A stretch of 64,000 nt of DNA from contig NZ_CP011254.1 of the NCBI RefSeq assembly GCF_001006005.1, positions 4,960,001-5,024,000 on the forward strand, given 5' to 3'. The translations under genes and the position numbers were made by a program. This document shows, in pieces, positions 48,619-57,944 of the stretch. This stretch comes from Serratia fonticola (GTDB lineage Bacteria; Pseudomonadota; Gammaproteobacteria; Enterobacterales; Enterobacteriaceae). Positions within the stretch are counted from its first letter, which is position 1, and every line of letters begins with the position of its first letter. Under the pieces are notes generated by a model. It was not told the origin of the DNA and did not search any database. It was given only the letters and a program-made list of their open reading frames with translations.

Positions 48619-50103
48619 ATGCACGCCCAAAACCGCTGGTTGATCCTGGCAATGATCTCCAGTGCGCTATTTTTAATCATTACCGATATGACGGTGCTTT
48701 ACACCGCGTTGCCGCGCCTGACCCAGGCATTGGATGCCACAGCCTCACAAAAACTGTGGATCGTTAACGCCTACCCGTTGGTGGTTGCTGGCCTACTTCC
48801 CGGCGCTGGCATGTTAAGCGACCGTCTTGGCCACAAGAAAATGTTTATCGCCGGTTTGCCGGTCTTTGCCTTGGCCTCACTGTGCGCCGCGTTCTCCCCC
48901 AGTGCCGAGCTGCTGATTGCATCACGCGCTTTCCTGGCCATCGGGGCCGCGATGATGATGCCGGCCACGCTATCCATCGTGCGCCACGTCTTTACCGATG
49001 AGCGTGAACGTGCGCTGGCGATTGGCATCTGGGCCGCTGTGGCCTCCGGTGCCGCCGCGCTTGGCCCGGTGGTAGGCGGCGTTCTCCTGTCCTATTTCTG
49101 GTGGGGCTCGGTATTTTTGATCAACGTGCCGGTGGTGATGCTGGTTCTGCCGCTGGCGGTCTATCTGATCCCTCGTTGCGGTGGAGACAGTCAACGCCCC
49201 TGCGACTTTATCAGCTCGCTACAGATCATGTTCGGCCTGGTGGCGTCGATCTATGCGCTGAAAGAGCTGAGCAAACCCGCGTTCTCCCTGAGTGACTTCG
49301 CCATTGCGGCGGCGCTCGGTACGCTGTTCCTGACCCTGTTTGTCCGCCGTCAGCAGCGGGCGCAATACCCCATGATCGATTTCTCACTGTTCCGCAATCG
49401 CCTGTTTGCCAGTGGTGTCGGTGTGGCGATCGTTTCAATGATCGCGCTGATCGGGATCGAACTGGTGTTAAGCCAGCGCTTACAGTTGGTGCTCGGCATG
49501 ACGCCGCTGCTGGCCGCATTGTTTATTTTACCCATTCCGGTAGCCTCTGCCCTGGCTGGCCCGTTGGCCGGAGCTTTGCTACCTCGTTATGGCGAACGCT
49601 ACATGCTGGTGGGCGGATTTATTCTCACCGCCTTAGGCATCGCCGGTGTCGCCCTGTGGTATCAAGGCAACGTCATTATGCAGTTGGTCTGCCTGTTTGT
49701 GGTGGGCTTTGGCCTCGGTGGTGCCATCACCGCTGCCTCAACGGCCATTATGCTCAACGCCCCCGAAGACAAGGCGGGCATGGTCGCCGCTATTGAAGAC
49801 GTCTCATGGGAGTTGGGTGGCGTGTTAGGCGTCACGCTGCTGGGGGGGTTGATGACGGCGGTTTATAGCCACAGCCTGGTATTGCCTGCCAATCTGCCCG
49901 TAGGCGATCTCGCTTATGACAGCATTGATGAGGCGTTACGATTAGCCGGAAATATGGGCGCGGACAGCGCAGAAAGGCTGATTCAGTTGGCTAGAGGCGC
50001 CTTCGACCAGGCCTTTATTGCCGTGCTGATCGCCGCCGCATTGCTCACCAGCCTGAGCGCCGGTGTGCTAAAATTTGCCTTGCGCAAAAGGGCGCAGGTG
50101 TAA
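48619..50103 (+). CDS. MFS multidrug efflux transporter, DHA2/SmvA-type
   Basis: 494 residues (Salmonella SmvA 495) with about 14 membrane helices. Motif A is seen in GMLSDRLGHKKMFIAGLPVFA, and the SmvA-like phrases MMPATLSIVRHVFTDERERALAIGIWAAVASGAAALGPVVGG and WWGSVFLINVPVV follow. Probably exports quaternary ammonium compounds or dyes using the proton gradient. The ATG at 48619 has AGGA 8 nt upstream; an in-frame ATG at 48526 would start inside the operator region and is rejected. Followed at once by a group II intron in the opposite orientation. Confidence 0.9.
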   Translation: MHAQNRWLILAMISSALFLIITDMTVLYTALPRLTQALDATASQKLWIVNAYPLVVAGLLPGAGMLSDRLGHKKMFIAGLPVFALASLCAAFSPSAELLIASRAFLAIGAAMMMPATLSIVRHVFTDERERALAIGIWAAVASGAAALGPVVGGVLLSYFWWGSVFLINVPVVMLVLPLAVYLIPRCGGDSQRPCDFISSLQIMFGLVASIYALKELSKPAFSLSDFAIAAALGTLFLTLFVRRQQRAQYPMIDFSLFRNRLFASGVGVAIVSMIALIGIELVLSQRLQLVLGMTPLLAALFILPIPVASALAGPLAGALLPRYGERYMLVGGFILTALGIAGVALWYQGNVIMQLVCLFVVGFGLGGAITAASTAIMLNAPEDKAGMVAAIEDVSWELGGVLGVTLLGGLMTAVYSHSLVLPANLPVGDLAYDSIDEALRLAGNMGADSAERLIQLARGAFDQAFIAVLIAAALLTSLSAGVLKFALRKRAQV

Positions 50104-50154
50104 TTTAATCGATGAAATCGGGATAGGGGCTGACCTCACGATCAGCCTCCTCCC

Positions 50155-50190
50155 ACACCACCGTACATACGGGTCCGTATACGGCGGTTC
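50155..50190 (-). ncRNA. Group II intron domain V
   Basis: A 36-nt minus-strand hairpin: CCGCCGTA pairs with TACGGTGG (one G-U) and the upper stem ATACG with CGTAT around a short loop. This is the catalytic core element of group II introns, at the expected place between the reverse transcriptase gene and domain VI (about 50149-50117). Confidence 0.8.
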
Positions 50191-50212
50191 GGTTATGTTT
50201 ATCGCCGCCTGC

Positions 50213-51565
50213 TTACAGTTCTGGCAGGCCCAGTTTGATGAACAGCTGGTTGGGAAGGGCTATGCTCAGCGCCGGGCTATTACTTATCCGCCACTGTTTA
50301 TGGCTGCTTCCCACCGTCCGCGCCGCCAGGTCTTTCCTTACATCCCGCCGCCGCAGCTCTTTATAACGCTTGCTGCCTGTTTTCCACTGTTTCCAGAGTA
50401 CACTTCGCAGCCTGCGTCTTATCCATCCGTTCAGCTCTCGCATTATCGACGGCCACTCGTTCATCCCGTAGTAACTTTTCCATCCCATCAGATACCGCTT
50501 TAATGGCTGGATTAGCTGCTCAAGACTTCTCCCTGTGTTGCGCCCCGTCAGTTCCCTTACCCGCACTTTGAACCGTTTCACTGCGTCCGGCGACACCACG
50601 CACCTGACCTTTCTGCCCCTTCTGAAGCTGTAACCCAGGAACTTACGCGTTTCCGGCTGCGCTACCGCGCTCTTCTTCGCGTTCACCTTCAGTTTCAGTT
50701 TTCGGCTCAGCCAATGTGTCAGCCCCTCCATCACACGGCGGCCTGCCCGTTCGCTTTTCACGTAGATATTGCAGTCATCTGCGTAACGCACGAACTTCAG
50801 GCCACGTTTCTCCAGTTCCTTATCGAAGTCGTCCAGTAGCACATTCGATAACAACGGCGACAGTGGGCCGCCCTGCGGCGTCCCTTCTGTCACCGGCCTT
50901 ACCAGACCGGCCTCCATCACACCTGCGTTCAGGAACCGGCGGATAAGTGACAGCGCCCGTTTATCCGTTACCCGTTTCGCTATCCGGCTCATCAGCACGT
51001 CGTGATTTACCCGATCAAAGAACTTCTCCAGATCGAGATCGACTACCCAGTGATACCCAGAACCGATATAGTCCTGAGCCTGTTTCACTGCCTGATGGGC
51101 CGAGCGTCCGGGCCGGAACCCATAGCTGTTATCGCTGAACGACGCATCCCACTGCCGTTGCAGTTCCTGCATCACCGCCTGCTGGATAAAGCGATCGACT
51201 ACCGTCGGGATACCCAACAGGCGTTCGCCGCCCCCGGGTTTCGGGATGCTCACTCTTCTCACAGGGGATGGGCAGTAACTGCCGGACAGCAGTTGCGCTT
51301 TCAGTTCCGGCCAGTGGCGTTTCAGGTAGTCCGGCAGATCGCTTACGCTCATGCCGTCACTTCCCGCCGCACCTTTATTGGCTTTCACTCTTTTCAGGGC
51401 TTGCTTGAGATTGACGGGTTCACAGATGGCTTCCATCAGCCATTCTGCTGACGACGGACTTTCTCTGGTCGTCGGTGCCTGTACGGTTTCAGCCCCCTGA
51501 GAGCCGACGTTCGGGGCTTCACCCCGTCTTTCTGCTTCAGGGCCGCGATGCGTTTTCTGCTGCAT
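50213..51565 (-). CDS. ltrA: Group II intron-encoded reverse transcriptase/maturase
   Basis: 450 residues. RT domains are complete: fingers with PVRRVSIPKPGGGERLLGIPTVVDRFIQQAV, the DLEKFFDRVNHD block, GTPQGGPLSPLLSN and the catalytic YADD at 261-264. The maturase X region (about 300-410) includes GYSFRRGRKVRC and LMGWKSYYGM. The protein stops shortly after with a GLPEL tail; no HNH endonuclease domain. It appears intact and could support splicing and mobility. The only mobile-element protein recognised in the window. Confidence 0.93.
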   Translation of the reverse strand: MQQKTHRGPEAERRGEAPNVGSQGAETVQAPTTRESPSSAEWLMEAICEPVNLKQALKRVKANKGAAGSDGMSVSDLPDYLKRHWPELKAQLLSGSYCPSPVRRVSIPKPGGGERLLGIPTVVDRFIQQAVMQELQRQWDASFSDNSYGFRPGRSAHQAVKQAQDYIGSGYHWVVDLDLEKFFDRVNHDVLMSRIAKRVTDKRALSLIRRFLNAGVMEAGLVRPVTEGTPQGGPLSPLLSNVLLDDFDKELEKRGLKFVRYADDCNIYVKSERAGRRVMEGLTHWLSRKLKLKVNAKKSAVAQPETRKFLGYSFRRGRKVRCVVSPDAVKRFKVRVRELTGRNTGRSLEQLIQPLKRYLMGWKSYYGMNEWPSIMRELNGWIRRRLRSVLWKQWKTGSKRYKELRRRDVRKDLAARTVGSSHKQWRISNSPALSIALPNQLFIKLGLPEL

Positions 51566-51981
51566 GACCGTTCAGAACCTCCGCTGATACTTGTCACTCA
51601 TTACCGTTCGGGCCTTCGGACAGTCCTGTCCTACTATGCCCTCTGCTGACTCCTGTCCGCCGATCAGCGCACCTTACGGTGCGCTCAGTTCTGAATGCAG
51701 AACGCCGGACAGGCCTCCCGGGGTAAGCTCAGCCGCTTTCACCACACACCTGCCAGATCTACCCCCCCGACTCTTGATGGTTATGGCCTTTGCAATCAAA
51801 CGCTTGCTCCGCCAGCCGGGTAGGCCTCATATCTGATTTCTGTTCGTCAGGTCATGGTTTTGCTCCACGCTTCCTTCAGACCCCGCCTCACGACGACGCC
51901 CTTGCGCTTCACTAGTCCTTCGCCACCATCAGGCTGGACAGGGGACTTTCACCCCCGAGCTGCTGAGCATGCCCGGCACAC
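51566..51981 (-). ncRNA. Group II intron domains I-III (5' part of the ribozyme)
   Basis: About 416 nt between the intron 5' end and the reverse transcriptase start. No coding sequence. Several paired segments are visible, for example GCGCACCGTAAGGTGCGC-type pairing at about 51668-51682, fitting structured intron RNA. Confidence 0.6.
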
Positions 51982-51988
51982 GTTAAGT

Positions 51989-52008
51989 GGGCGCAGCATG
52001 CAGCGCCC
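51989..52008. other. Stem-loop flanking the intron 5' splice site
   Basis: GGGCGC (51989-51994) and GCGCCC (52003-52008) pair around an 8-nt GCATGC-containing loop. Without the intron it would lie about 20 bp behind the MFS stop codon and could be its terminator; it now sits on the far side of the intron. Confidence 0.6.
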
Positions 52009-52169
52009 CTACCCGATTAGCCAATTGATGAATGTAAGCACGGGTAAATTGGTTTGAACGATTGAATTGATGCTTAGTAGCAACTTTAACCTTATGATAG
52101 ATCCGGTTAACCTGTTTTGTATGGATATCAATCTAGATAATCGAAACAAATAATCAGGAGAAGATTATT

Positions 52170-52661
52170 ATGGCAACGGCAAAGAAAGCGACCAAGACTC
52201 ATATCGGCCTGGACACCAAACAATCAGCAAAACTCTCTGAAGCACTGAACGCCCTACTGGCTAACTACCAAGTGTTGTATATGAACGTGCGTGGCTACCA
52301 TTGGAATATTTCCGGCCCGCACTTCTTTGAACTGCACGTCAAGTTTGAAGAAACCTACAATGACCTGCTGACCAAGGTAGATGAACTGGCAGAGCGTATT
52401 CTGACTCTGGGTTCACAGCCTCGCCACGCCTTCAGTGACTATCTGAAAACGGCGGATATCAAGGAAGACACCAATGTCACCGACGATAAAGGCACCCTGC
52501 GCGGCTTGCTGGAAGGTTACGCCATTTTGTTGCAACAGCAGCGCGAACTGCTGACGCTGGCCGCAGAGGCCGGTGATGAGGGTACCTCTTCGCTGATGAG
52601 TGATTACATCAAAGAGCAGGAAAAACAGGTGTGGATGTTGAACGCCTATCTGGGTAAATAA
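52170..52661 (+). CDS. Dps/ferritin-like DNA-protection protein
   Basis: 163 residues. Ferritin-like four-helix protein. The ferroxidase-site motifs at the subunit interface are YHWNISGPHFFELHVKFEETYNDL (His and Asp/Glu ligands), typical of Dps. The N-terminal tail ATAKKATKTH is lysine-rich and could bind DNA. It differs clearly from E. coli Dps in sequence and is probably a second-type Dps, as found next to stress genes in several genera. Protects DNA by oxidising iron with peroxide. AGGAGA lies 10 nt before the ATG. Lies where E. coli has kch. Confidence 0.9.
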   Translation: MATAKKATKTHIGLDTKQSAKLSEALNALLANYQVLYMNVRGYHWNISGPHFFELHVKFEETYNDLLTKVDELAERILTLGSQPRHAFSDYLKTADIKEDTNVTDDKGTLRGLLEGYAILLQQQRELLTLAAEAGDEGTSSLMSDYIKEQEKQVWMLNAYLGK

Positions 52662-52680
52662 CCCAGGTCCAGCCAATAGC

Positions 52681-52705
52681 AGAACAGCCCATAACGGGCT
52701 GTTCT
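52681..52705. terminator. Bidirectional terminator dps-like gene / yciY
   Basis: AGAACAGCCC and GGGCTGTTCT, a 10-bp perfect stem with a 5-nt loop, followed by TGTTTT on the plus strand. Stop codons of both converging genes lie within 20 bp. Confidence 0.85.
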
Positions 52706-52709
52706 TGTT

Positions 52710-52886
52710 TTACCACTCGTAAGCCACAACGAACAATAAGGCTCTGCGGTGTTGATCGTCCAAACGACGGCGAACACGAATGATATGCCGATTGCTGCAC
52801 GACTGGCGCTCCAGCCAACGGTGCCTGCGCCGCTGGCTCTGCCGTAACATCCTCCAGCGGCCCACTTCATTTCTACTGCGTCTCAT
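52710..52886 (-). CDS. yciY: Small basic protein YciY
   Basis: A 58-residue frame on the minus strand, ATG at 52886 to TAA at 52710. The start, MRRSRNEVGRWRMLRQ, and later RWLERQS and ALLFVVAY match E. coli YciY (MKRSRTEVGRWRM type, 57 residues), and the position next to cls is conserved. Very rich in arginine, no membrane helix. Function unknown. The ribosome site (GGG about 10 nt upstream) is weak. Confidence 0.85.
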   Translation of the reverse strand: MRRSRNEVGRWRMLRQSQRRRHRWLERQSCSNRHIIRVRRRLDDQHRRALLFVVAYEW

Positions 52887-53122
52887 TTTACGTTACCCAT
52901 CAATGCCAACCGCGGGCATTATAGCCCTTTCAACGCGCGATCCAAGTCGTGCGTTCACTGCCGTCACCCTCTCACAGGCGACAAAAAGTACGGTTTTTAT
53001 TTTCAGCAAGTCCCTTTAGTCAATCATTTTTATGTAACTTAACTACCGAGAAAAGGTTTCACCTTTGTTGTTCTGTGCGTACACTCATTATTGGTGGCTT
53101 ACGAACGGAAATTTTTGCCTTT

Positions 53123-54583
53123 ATGACAACCTTTTATACCGTAATTAGTTGGCTCTTGGTGTTTGGCTATTGGCTGCTTATCGCCGGGGTCACATTGCGT
53201 ATTCTGATGAAACGACGCACCGTGCCTTCGGCCATGGCCTGGCTGCTGGTGATCTATATTCTGCCCTTGGTCGGTATCGTTGCTTATTTATCCTTTGGTG
53301 AACTGCACCTCGGCAAACGCCGCGCAGAGAGAGCCAAGGCTATGTGGCCCTCAACCGCTCGCTGGCTGAATGAGCTTAAAGGAAGTAGCCGGATTTTTGC
53401 TACCGAGTACAGTGAAGTGGCCCGCCCGCTGTTCCAGCTTTGCCACCACCGCCAGGGCATCGATGGCGTCAAAGGCAACCAGCTACAGCTGCTGACGACC
53501 ACCGATTCAACGATGAATGCCCTGGTGCGGGATATCGAACTGGCACGCCATAATATCGAGATGGTGTTTTATATCTGGCAGCCCGGTGGGCTGGTCGATC
53601 AGGTCGCCGAATCATTGATGGCCGCCGCACGCCGTGGCGTACATTGCCGTTTGATGCTGGACTCGGCTGGCAGCGTACAGTTCTTCCGCAGCCCTTATCC
53701 CAGCATGATGCGTAACGCCGGTATTGAAGTGGTTGAGTCACTCAAGGTGAACCTGTTCCGCGTATTCCTGCGGCGCATGGACCTGAGGCAACATCGCAAA
53801 GTGGTGCTGATCGACAATTACATCGCCTACACCGGCAGTATGAATATGGTCGATCCGCGCTTCTTCAAGCAGGATGCCGGGGTGGGTCAATGGATCGACC
53901 TGATGGCACGTATGGAAGGCCCAGTGGCAACCACGATGGGTATCGTTTACGCCTGTGACTGGGAGATCGAAACCGGAAAGCGCATTCTACCACCGCCGCC
54001 AGACGTGAATATCATGCCGTTTGAACAGGAAAGCGGCCACACCATCCAGGTTATTGCTTCCGGCCCGGGATTCCCGGAAGAGATGATCCATCAGGCGCTG
54101 TTGACGGCGGTCTATTCCGCGCGTGAGCAGTTGATCATGACCACCCCCTATCTGGTGCCGAGCGACGATCTGCTGCACGCCATCTGCACGGCAGCGCTGC
54201 GTGGCGTTGACGTCAGCATTATCGTTCCGCGCGACAACGACTCAATGATGGTGCGCTGGGCCAGCCGTGCCTTCTTCTCGGAGCTGCTGGAAGCGGGCGT
54301 GAAGATTTATCAGTTTGAAGGCGGGCTGTTGCACACCAAGAGCGTGTTGGTCGATGGCCAGCTCAGCCTGGTCGGCACGGTCAATCTGGATATGCGCAGC
54401 CTGTGGCTGAACTTTGAAATCACCCTGGTGATTGACGACAGCGGCTTTGGTGCCGATCTAGCCTGTGTGCAAGATGATTACATCGCCCGCTCGCAGCTGT
54501 TGGACGCCAAGCAATGGTTGAAGCGCCCGTACTGGCACCGCCTGGTCGAACGCCTGTTTTACTTTTTCAGCCCGTTGCTGTAA
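53123..54583 (+). CDS. clsA: Cardiolipin synthase A
   Basis: 486 residues, the exact length of E. coli ClsA. Two N-terminal membrane helices (about 5-30 and 36-58) precede two phospholipase D domains. HKD motifs are seen in [21 protein letters not shown] and in [22 protein letters not shown]. Condenses two phosphatidylglycerols into cardiolipin at the inner membrane. Start at 53123 chosen by the match [11 protein letters not shown] with E. coli; the frame is open back to 52949, but that stretch is promoter DNA. Confidence 0.96.
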   Translation: MTTFYTVISWLLVFGYWLLIAGVTLRILMKRRTVPSAMAWLLVIYILPLVGIVAYLSFGELHLGKRRAERAKAMWPSTARWLNELKGSSRIFATEYSEVARPLFQLCHHRQGIDGVKGNQLQLLTTTDSTMNALVRDIELARHNIEMVFYIWQPGGLVDQVAESLMAAARRGVHCRLMLDSAGSVQFFRSPYPSMMRNAGIEVVESLKVNLFRVFLRRMDLRQHRKVVLIDNYIAYTGSMNMVDPRFFKQDAGVGQWIDLMARMEGPVATTMGIVYACDWEIETGKRILPPPPDVNIMPFEQESGHTIQVIASGPGFPEEMIHQALLTAVYSAREQLIMTTPYLVPSDDLLHAICTAALRGVDVSIIVPRDNDSMMVRWASRAFFSELLEAGVKIYQFEGGLLHTKSVLVDGQLSLVGTVNLDMRSLWLNFEITLVIDDSGFGADLACVQDDYIARSQLLDAKQWLKRPYWHRLVERLFYFFSPLL

Positions 54584-54639
54584 AAGCGGCAACGAGCATG
54601 GTTTAATAACCTCAAATCATTTGTTATCAGGATTTTTAT

Positions 54640-54963
54640 ATGGACTTGAATAATCGCCTTACCGAAGATGAAACGCTGGAACAAGCCTACGACATCTTCC
54701 TTGAGCTGGCTGGCGACAATCTGGATCCCGCGGATATTCTGCTGTTCAATTTACAGTTTGAAGAGCGCGGTGGTGCCGAGCTGTACGATCCGGCAGAGGA
54801 CTGGCAGGAACACGTGGATTACGATCTGAATCCGGACTTCTTTGCCGAGGTGGTGATCGGCCTGGCGGACAGCGATGGCGAGCCTATCAACGATGTCTTT
54901 GCCCGCGTGCTGATCTGCCGCGAGAAAGATAACAAGCTGTGCCACATTTTGTGGAAAGAATAA
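54640..54963 (+). CDS. yciU: YciU (UPF0263, HI1450-like)
   Basis: 107 residues, strongly acidic. The family is represented by Haemophilus HI1450, an acidic alpha/beta protein proposed as a double-stranded DNA mimic; that role is not proven for YciU. Motifs: [25 protein letters not shown] and [16 protein letters not shown]. Its position between cls and opp is conserved. Confidence 0.92.
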   Translation: MDLNNRLTEDETLEQAYDIFLELAGDNLDPADILLFNLQFEERGGAELYDPAEDWQEHVDYDLNPDFFAEVVIGLADSDGEPINDVFARVLICREKDNKLCHILWKE

Positions 54964-54979
54964 GCCGGTTAACGGTATA

Positions 54980-55008
54980 AAAAAACCTGCCAGATGGCAG
55001 GTTTTTTT
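54980..55008. terminator. Bidirectional terminator yciU/oppF
   Basis: AAAAAACCTGCC-AGAT-GGCAGGTTTTTTT: 12-bp stem with A-run and T-run, ideal on both strands; ends the opp operon. Confidence 0.93.
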
Positions 55009-55024
55009 ATTGTTAATCAACACA

Positions 55025-56023
55025 TTATAACGGATCAACTTTCAGGCACGATACCGCATGTCGGAAGCTGCCTTCCAGCAATGGGCGCGTTTTAGCGCAT
55101 TCCGGCCCGGCAATCGGGCAACGGGTGCGGAACACACAGCCCGAAGGCGGATTGATCGGCGATGGCAATTCCCCTTCCAGCAGTTGGATCTGCTTTTCCT
55201 TCTCCTTGTCAGGATCCGGCACCGGAACCGCCGACATCAGCGCCTTGGTATACGGATGCTGCGGGTTATGATAGACCTCATCATAGGTTCCCAGTTCCAC
55301 CGCATGGCCCAGATACATCACCAGCACCCGATCGGATATGTGTTTAACCACCGCCAGATCGTGGGCGATAAAGATTAACGATAACCCCATCTCACGCTGC
55401 AACTGCTGCAACAGATTCACCACCTGCGCCTGGATAGACACGTCCAAGGCGGAGACCGGCTCATCACAAATCACCAGTTTCGGCTCCAGGATCAAGGCGC
55501 GGGCGATACCGATACGCTGACACTGCCCGCCGGAGAATTCATGCGGATAACGGTTGATCAGGTTCGGCAACAGGCCCACCTTCAACATCATCGCTTTGAC
55601 CTTATCCTTCACTTCCTGGCGCGGCATTTTCGGATTGTAGGTACGCAGCGGTTCGGCGATGATCTCACCGATGGTCATACGCGGGTTCAGCGAGGCCAGC
55701 GGATCCTGGAAAATCATCTGAATATCGCTGCGCGTCTTGCGCCAATCGGCATCATTCATGCCCAGCAGATCTTTGCCCAACCAGGCAACGCGGCCACTGG
55801 TCGCCTTCACCAGGCCGATAATTGCCCGTGCGAAGGTGGATTTACCGCAGCCTGACTCCCCTACCACCCCTAGCGTTTCGCCTTCAAACAGGCGCACGGT
55901 GACACCGTCCACCGCTTTCAGCGTTTTCGGTGCCTGCCAGAACCACTGCTTGTCATCATGAATATCAAAGTGAACTTTCAGGTCTGCGACTTCCAGCAGC
56001 ACTCTTTTATCGGTTGCGGTCAT
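55025..56023 (-). CDS. oppF: Oligopeptide ABC transporter ATP-binding protein OppF
   Basis: 332 residues. Walker [15 protein letters not shown], signature [15 protein letters not shown], Walker [15 protein letters not shown], and the C-terminal oligopeptide-type zone with a Cys cluster ([13 protein letters not shown]...). Works as a heterodimer with OppD to power peptide uptake. Starts 4 bp inside oppD (ATGA overlap). Last gene of the operon. Confidence 0.96.
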   Translation of the reverse strand: MTATDKRVLLEVADLKVHFDIHDDKQWFWQAPKTLKAVDGVTVRLFEGETLGVVGESGCGKSTFARAIIGLVKATSGRVAWLGKDLLGMNDADWRKTRSDIQMIFQDPLASLNPRMTIGEIIAEPLRTYNPKMPRQEVKDKVKAMMLKVGLLPNLINRYPHEFSGGQCQRIGIARALILEPKLVICDEPVSALDVSIQAQVVNLLQQLQREMGLSLIFIAHDLAVVKHISDRVLVMYLGHAVELGTYDEVYHNPQHPYTKALMSAVPVPDPDKEKEKQIQLLEGELPSPINPPSGCVFRTRCPIAGPECAKTRPLLEGSFRHAVSCLKVDPL

Positions 56024-57012
56024 ACCAACGCCTCCACCGGCTTGAAACAGGCGCGCAGGCGCCCCTCACCAAACTGCTCCAATGGCGGAGCACTCGCGCA
56101 CTGTTCCATCGCATACGGACAACGCGGTTGGAACGGACAGCCCTTTGGCAAACGCAGCAGGTTCGGCGGGTTACCAGGGATGGTCATCAACGCGTCACCT
56201 TCGGCATCCAGACGCGGCACCGCATTGAGCAGCCCGATAGAATATGGGTGGCTCGGATGATAAAACACATCGCGGGCGCTGCCGTATTCCATGGTGCGGC
56301 CTGCGTACATCACCAAGACCTTGTTACAGATCCCGGCAACCACGCCCAAATCATGGGTGATCATGATGATCGCCGTATTGAACTCACGCTTCAGTTCGTT
56401 AAGCAGCGTCATGATCTGTGCCTGCACGGTAACGTCCAGCGCGGTGGTTGGCTCATCGGCAATCAACAGCTTTGGCCGACACAGCAACGCCATGGCGATC
56501 ATCACGCGTTGGCGCATCCCGCCGGAAAACTCATGCGGATACATACGCATACGCTTACGGGCTTCCGGCATTTTGACCGCATCCAGCATGCGGACCGACT
56601 CTTCAAACGCCTCGCTTTTGCTCATTTTTTTATGCAGCATCAGCACTTCCATCAACTGCTCGCCAACCCGCATATAAGGGTTCAATGAGGTCATAGGGTC
56701 CTGGAAGATCATCGAGATCTCTTCGGCCCGCAGCTTGTTGAGCTGGCTTTCTGGCAGGTTGAGAATTTCACGGCCGTTGAATTTTGCCGAGCCGCCGATG
56801 CGGCCATTGCTAGCTAGCAGGCCCATCAACGCAAATGCCGTCTGTGACTTGCCGGAACCTGACTCCCCGACGATGCCCAAGGTTTCACCCGCGCGCAGAT
56901 CGAAGTTGAGATCGTTCACCGCGGTAACATCGCCGTCTGGCGTACCGAACGTCACACGCAGATCTTTGACGTCCAGCAGCAGCCCGGTTTGTGGTTGAGA
57001 ATTAATGCTCAT
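56020..57012 (-). CDS. oppD: Oligopeptide ABC transporter ATP-binding protein OppD
   Basis: 330 residues. Walker [15 protein letters not shown], signature [15 protein letters not shown], Walker [15 protein letters not shown], and C-terminal [14 protein letters not shown], the Cys-rich end seen in Opp/Dpp ATPases (an iron-sulfur site in some members). Pairs with OppF. Coding frame 11 bp after oppC. Confidence 0.96.
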   Translation of the reverse strand: MSINSQPQTGLLLDVKDLRVTFGTPDGDVTAVNDLNFDLRAGETLGIVGESGSGKSQTAFALMGLLASNGRIGGSAKFNGREILNLPESQLNKLRAEEISMIFQDPMTSLNPYMRVGEQLMEVLMLHKKMSKSEAFEESVRMLDAVKMPEARKRMRMYPHEFSGGMRQRVMIAMALLCRPKLLIADEPTTALDVTVQAQIMTLLNELKREFNTAIIMITHDLGVVAGICNKVLVMYAGRTMEYGSARDVFYHPSHPYSIGLLNAVPRLDAEGDALMTIPGNPPNLLRLPKGCPFQPRCPYAMEQCASAPPLEQFGEGRLRACFKPVEALV

Positions 57013-57023
57013 GGTTGCACTCC

Positions 57024-57929
57024 TTAACGATCTTTCGGGTCGAGGGCATCACGCAGGCCATCGCCGATAAAGTTGAAACAAAACAGAGTGATAACCAGGA
57101 AACAGGCTGGGAACAGCAGCAACCACGGTGATACTTCCATCGAGTTGGCACCATCGCTCAACAATGCGCCCCAACTGCTCAACGGCTCCTGAGTTCCCAG
57201 CCCCAGGAAGCTGAGGAAGGATTCAAACAGGATCATGCTCGGCACCAGCAGCGAGGCGTATACCACCACCACGCCCAGTACGTTCGGCACGATATGCCGC
57301 AGGACGATATTGCGAGTCGATACGCCGCACACCAGCGCCGCTTCGATAAACTCTTTACGTTTCAGGCTGAGCGTCTGCCCGCGCACAATACGTGCCATAT
57401 CCAGCCACGACACCATGCCGATCGCCACAAAGATCAGCAGGATGTTTTGCCCAAAGAAGGTCACCAGCAGGATCACAAAGAACATGAACGGGAAGGAGTT
57501 CAGAATCTCCAGCAAACGCATCATCACCGAGTCGGTCTTGCCGCCCAGATAGCCAGAAAGTGAACCGTACAAAGTACCCAAGACCACGGCCACCAGCGCC
57601 GCAGCGACCCCCACCATCAGCGAGATTCGCCCACCAATGGCCACGCGTACCAGCAAGTCACGCCCTGAGGAGTCGGTACCGAAATAGTGCCCGGACTCTA
57701 GGTTAGGCGCGGCTGACATCATTGCCCAATCGGTGTCATCATAAGCAAACTGCGACAGCCAGGGGGCACAGATCACAAACAGGGTGATCAGCGCTAACAC
57801 AAACAGGCTGGTCACCGCCGCACGGTTGTGCATAAAGCGGCGGCGAGCGTCCTGCCACAGACTGCGCCCTTCAACTTCCAGCTGTTCGCTGAAGTTTTCC
57901 AGAGCTTCGCTGTTCTTTTTCGTCAACAT
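57024..57929 (-). CDS. oppC: Oligopeptide ABC transporter permease OppC
   Basis: 301 residues with an N-terminal cytoplasmic part and six membrane helices. The DppC/OppC family features are [25 protein letters not shown] and the EAA loop [24 protein letters not shown]. Forms the peptide channel with OppB. Confidence 0.96.
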   Translation of the reverse strand: MLTKKNSEALENFSEQLEVEGRSLWQDARRRFMHNRAAVTSLFVLALITLFVICAPWLSQFAYDDTDWAMMSAAPNLESGHYFGTDSSGRDLLVRVAIGGRISLMVGVAAALVAVVLGTLYGSLSGYLGGKTDSVMMRLLEILNSFPFMFFVILLVTFFGQNILLIFVAIGMVSWLDMARIVRGQTLSLKRKEFIEAALVCGVSTRNIVLRHIVPNVLGVVVVYASLLVPSMILFESFLSFLGLGTQEPLSSWGALLSDGANSMEVSPWLLLFPACFLVITLFCFNFIGDGLRDALDPKDR

Positions 57930-57944
57930 CTTGCGTGCTCCAGC

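Larger units (their letters stand above)
50117..51981 (-). mobile_element. Group II intron (about 1865 nt), likely class IIC-type
   Basis: On the minus strand the element begins GTGTGCCGGGC (51981; GUGYG-type 5' end) followed by a typical domain I start (GGGGGTGAAAGTCCCC). It encodes a reverse transcriptase in domain IV (51565-50213). A 36-nt domain V hairpin (50190-50155, GAACCGCCG...ATACGG/CCGTAT... tip) and domain VI with a bulged A (CCTATCC) follow, ending CCCGAT at 50117. The 5' exon carries a stem-loop (51989-52008) 7 nt before the splice site, a target feature of IIC introns. Lack of an HNH domain also fits. Exact ends are inferred from motifs. Confidence 0.82.

Noticed and set aside
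50213..51565. Retron or diversity-generating retroelement
   Set aside because: The maturase region, domain V/VI and 5' intron sequence identify a group II intron; there is no template repeat or msr/msd pattern.
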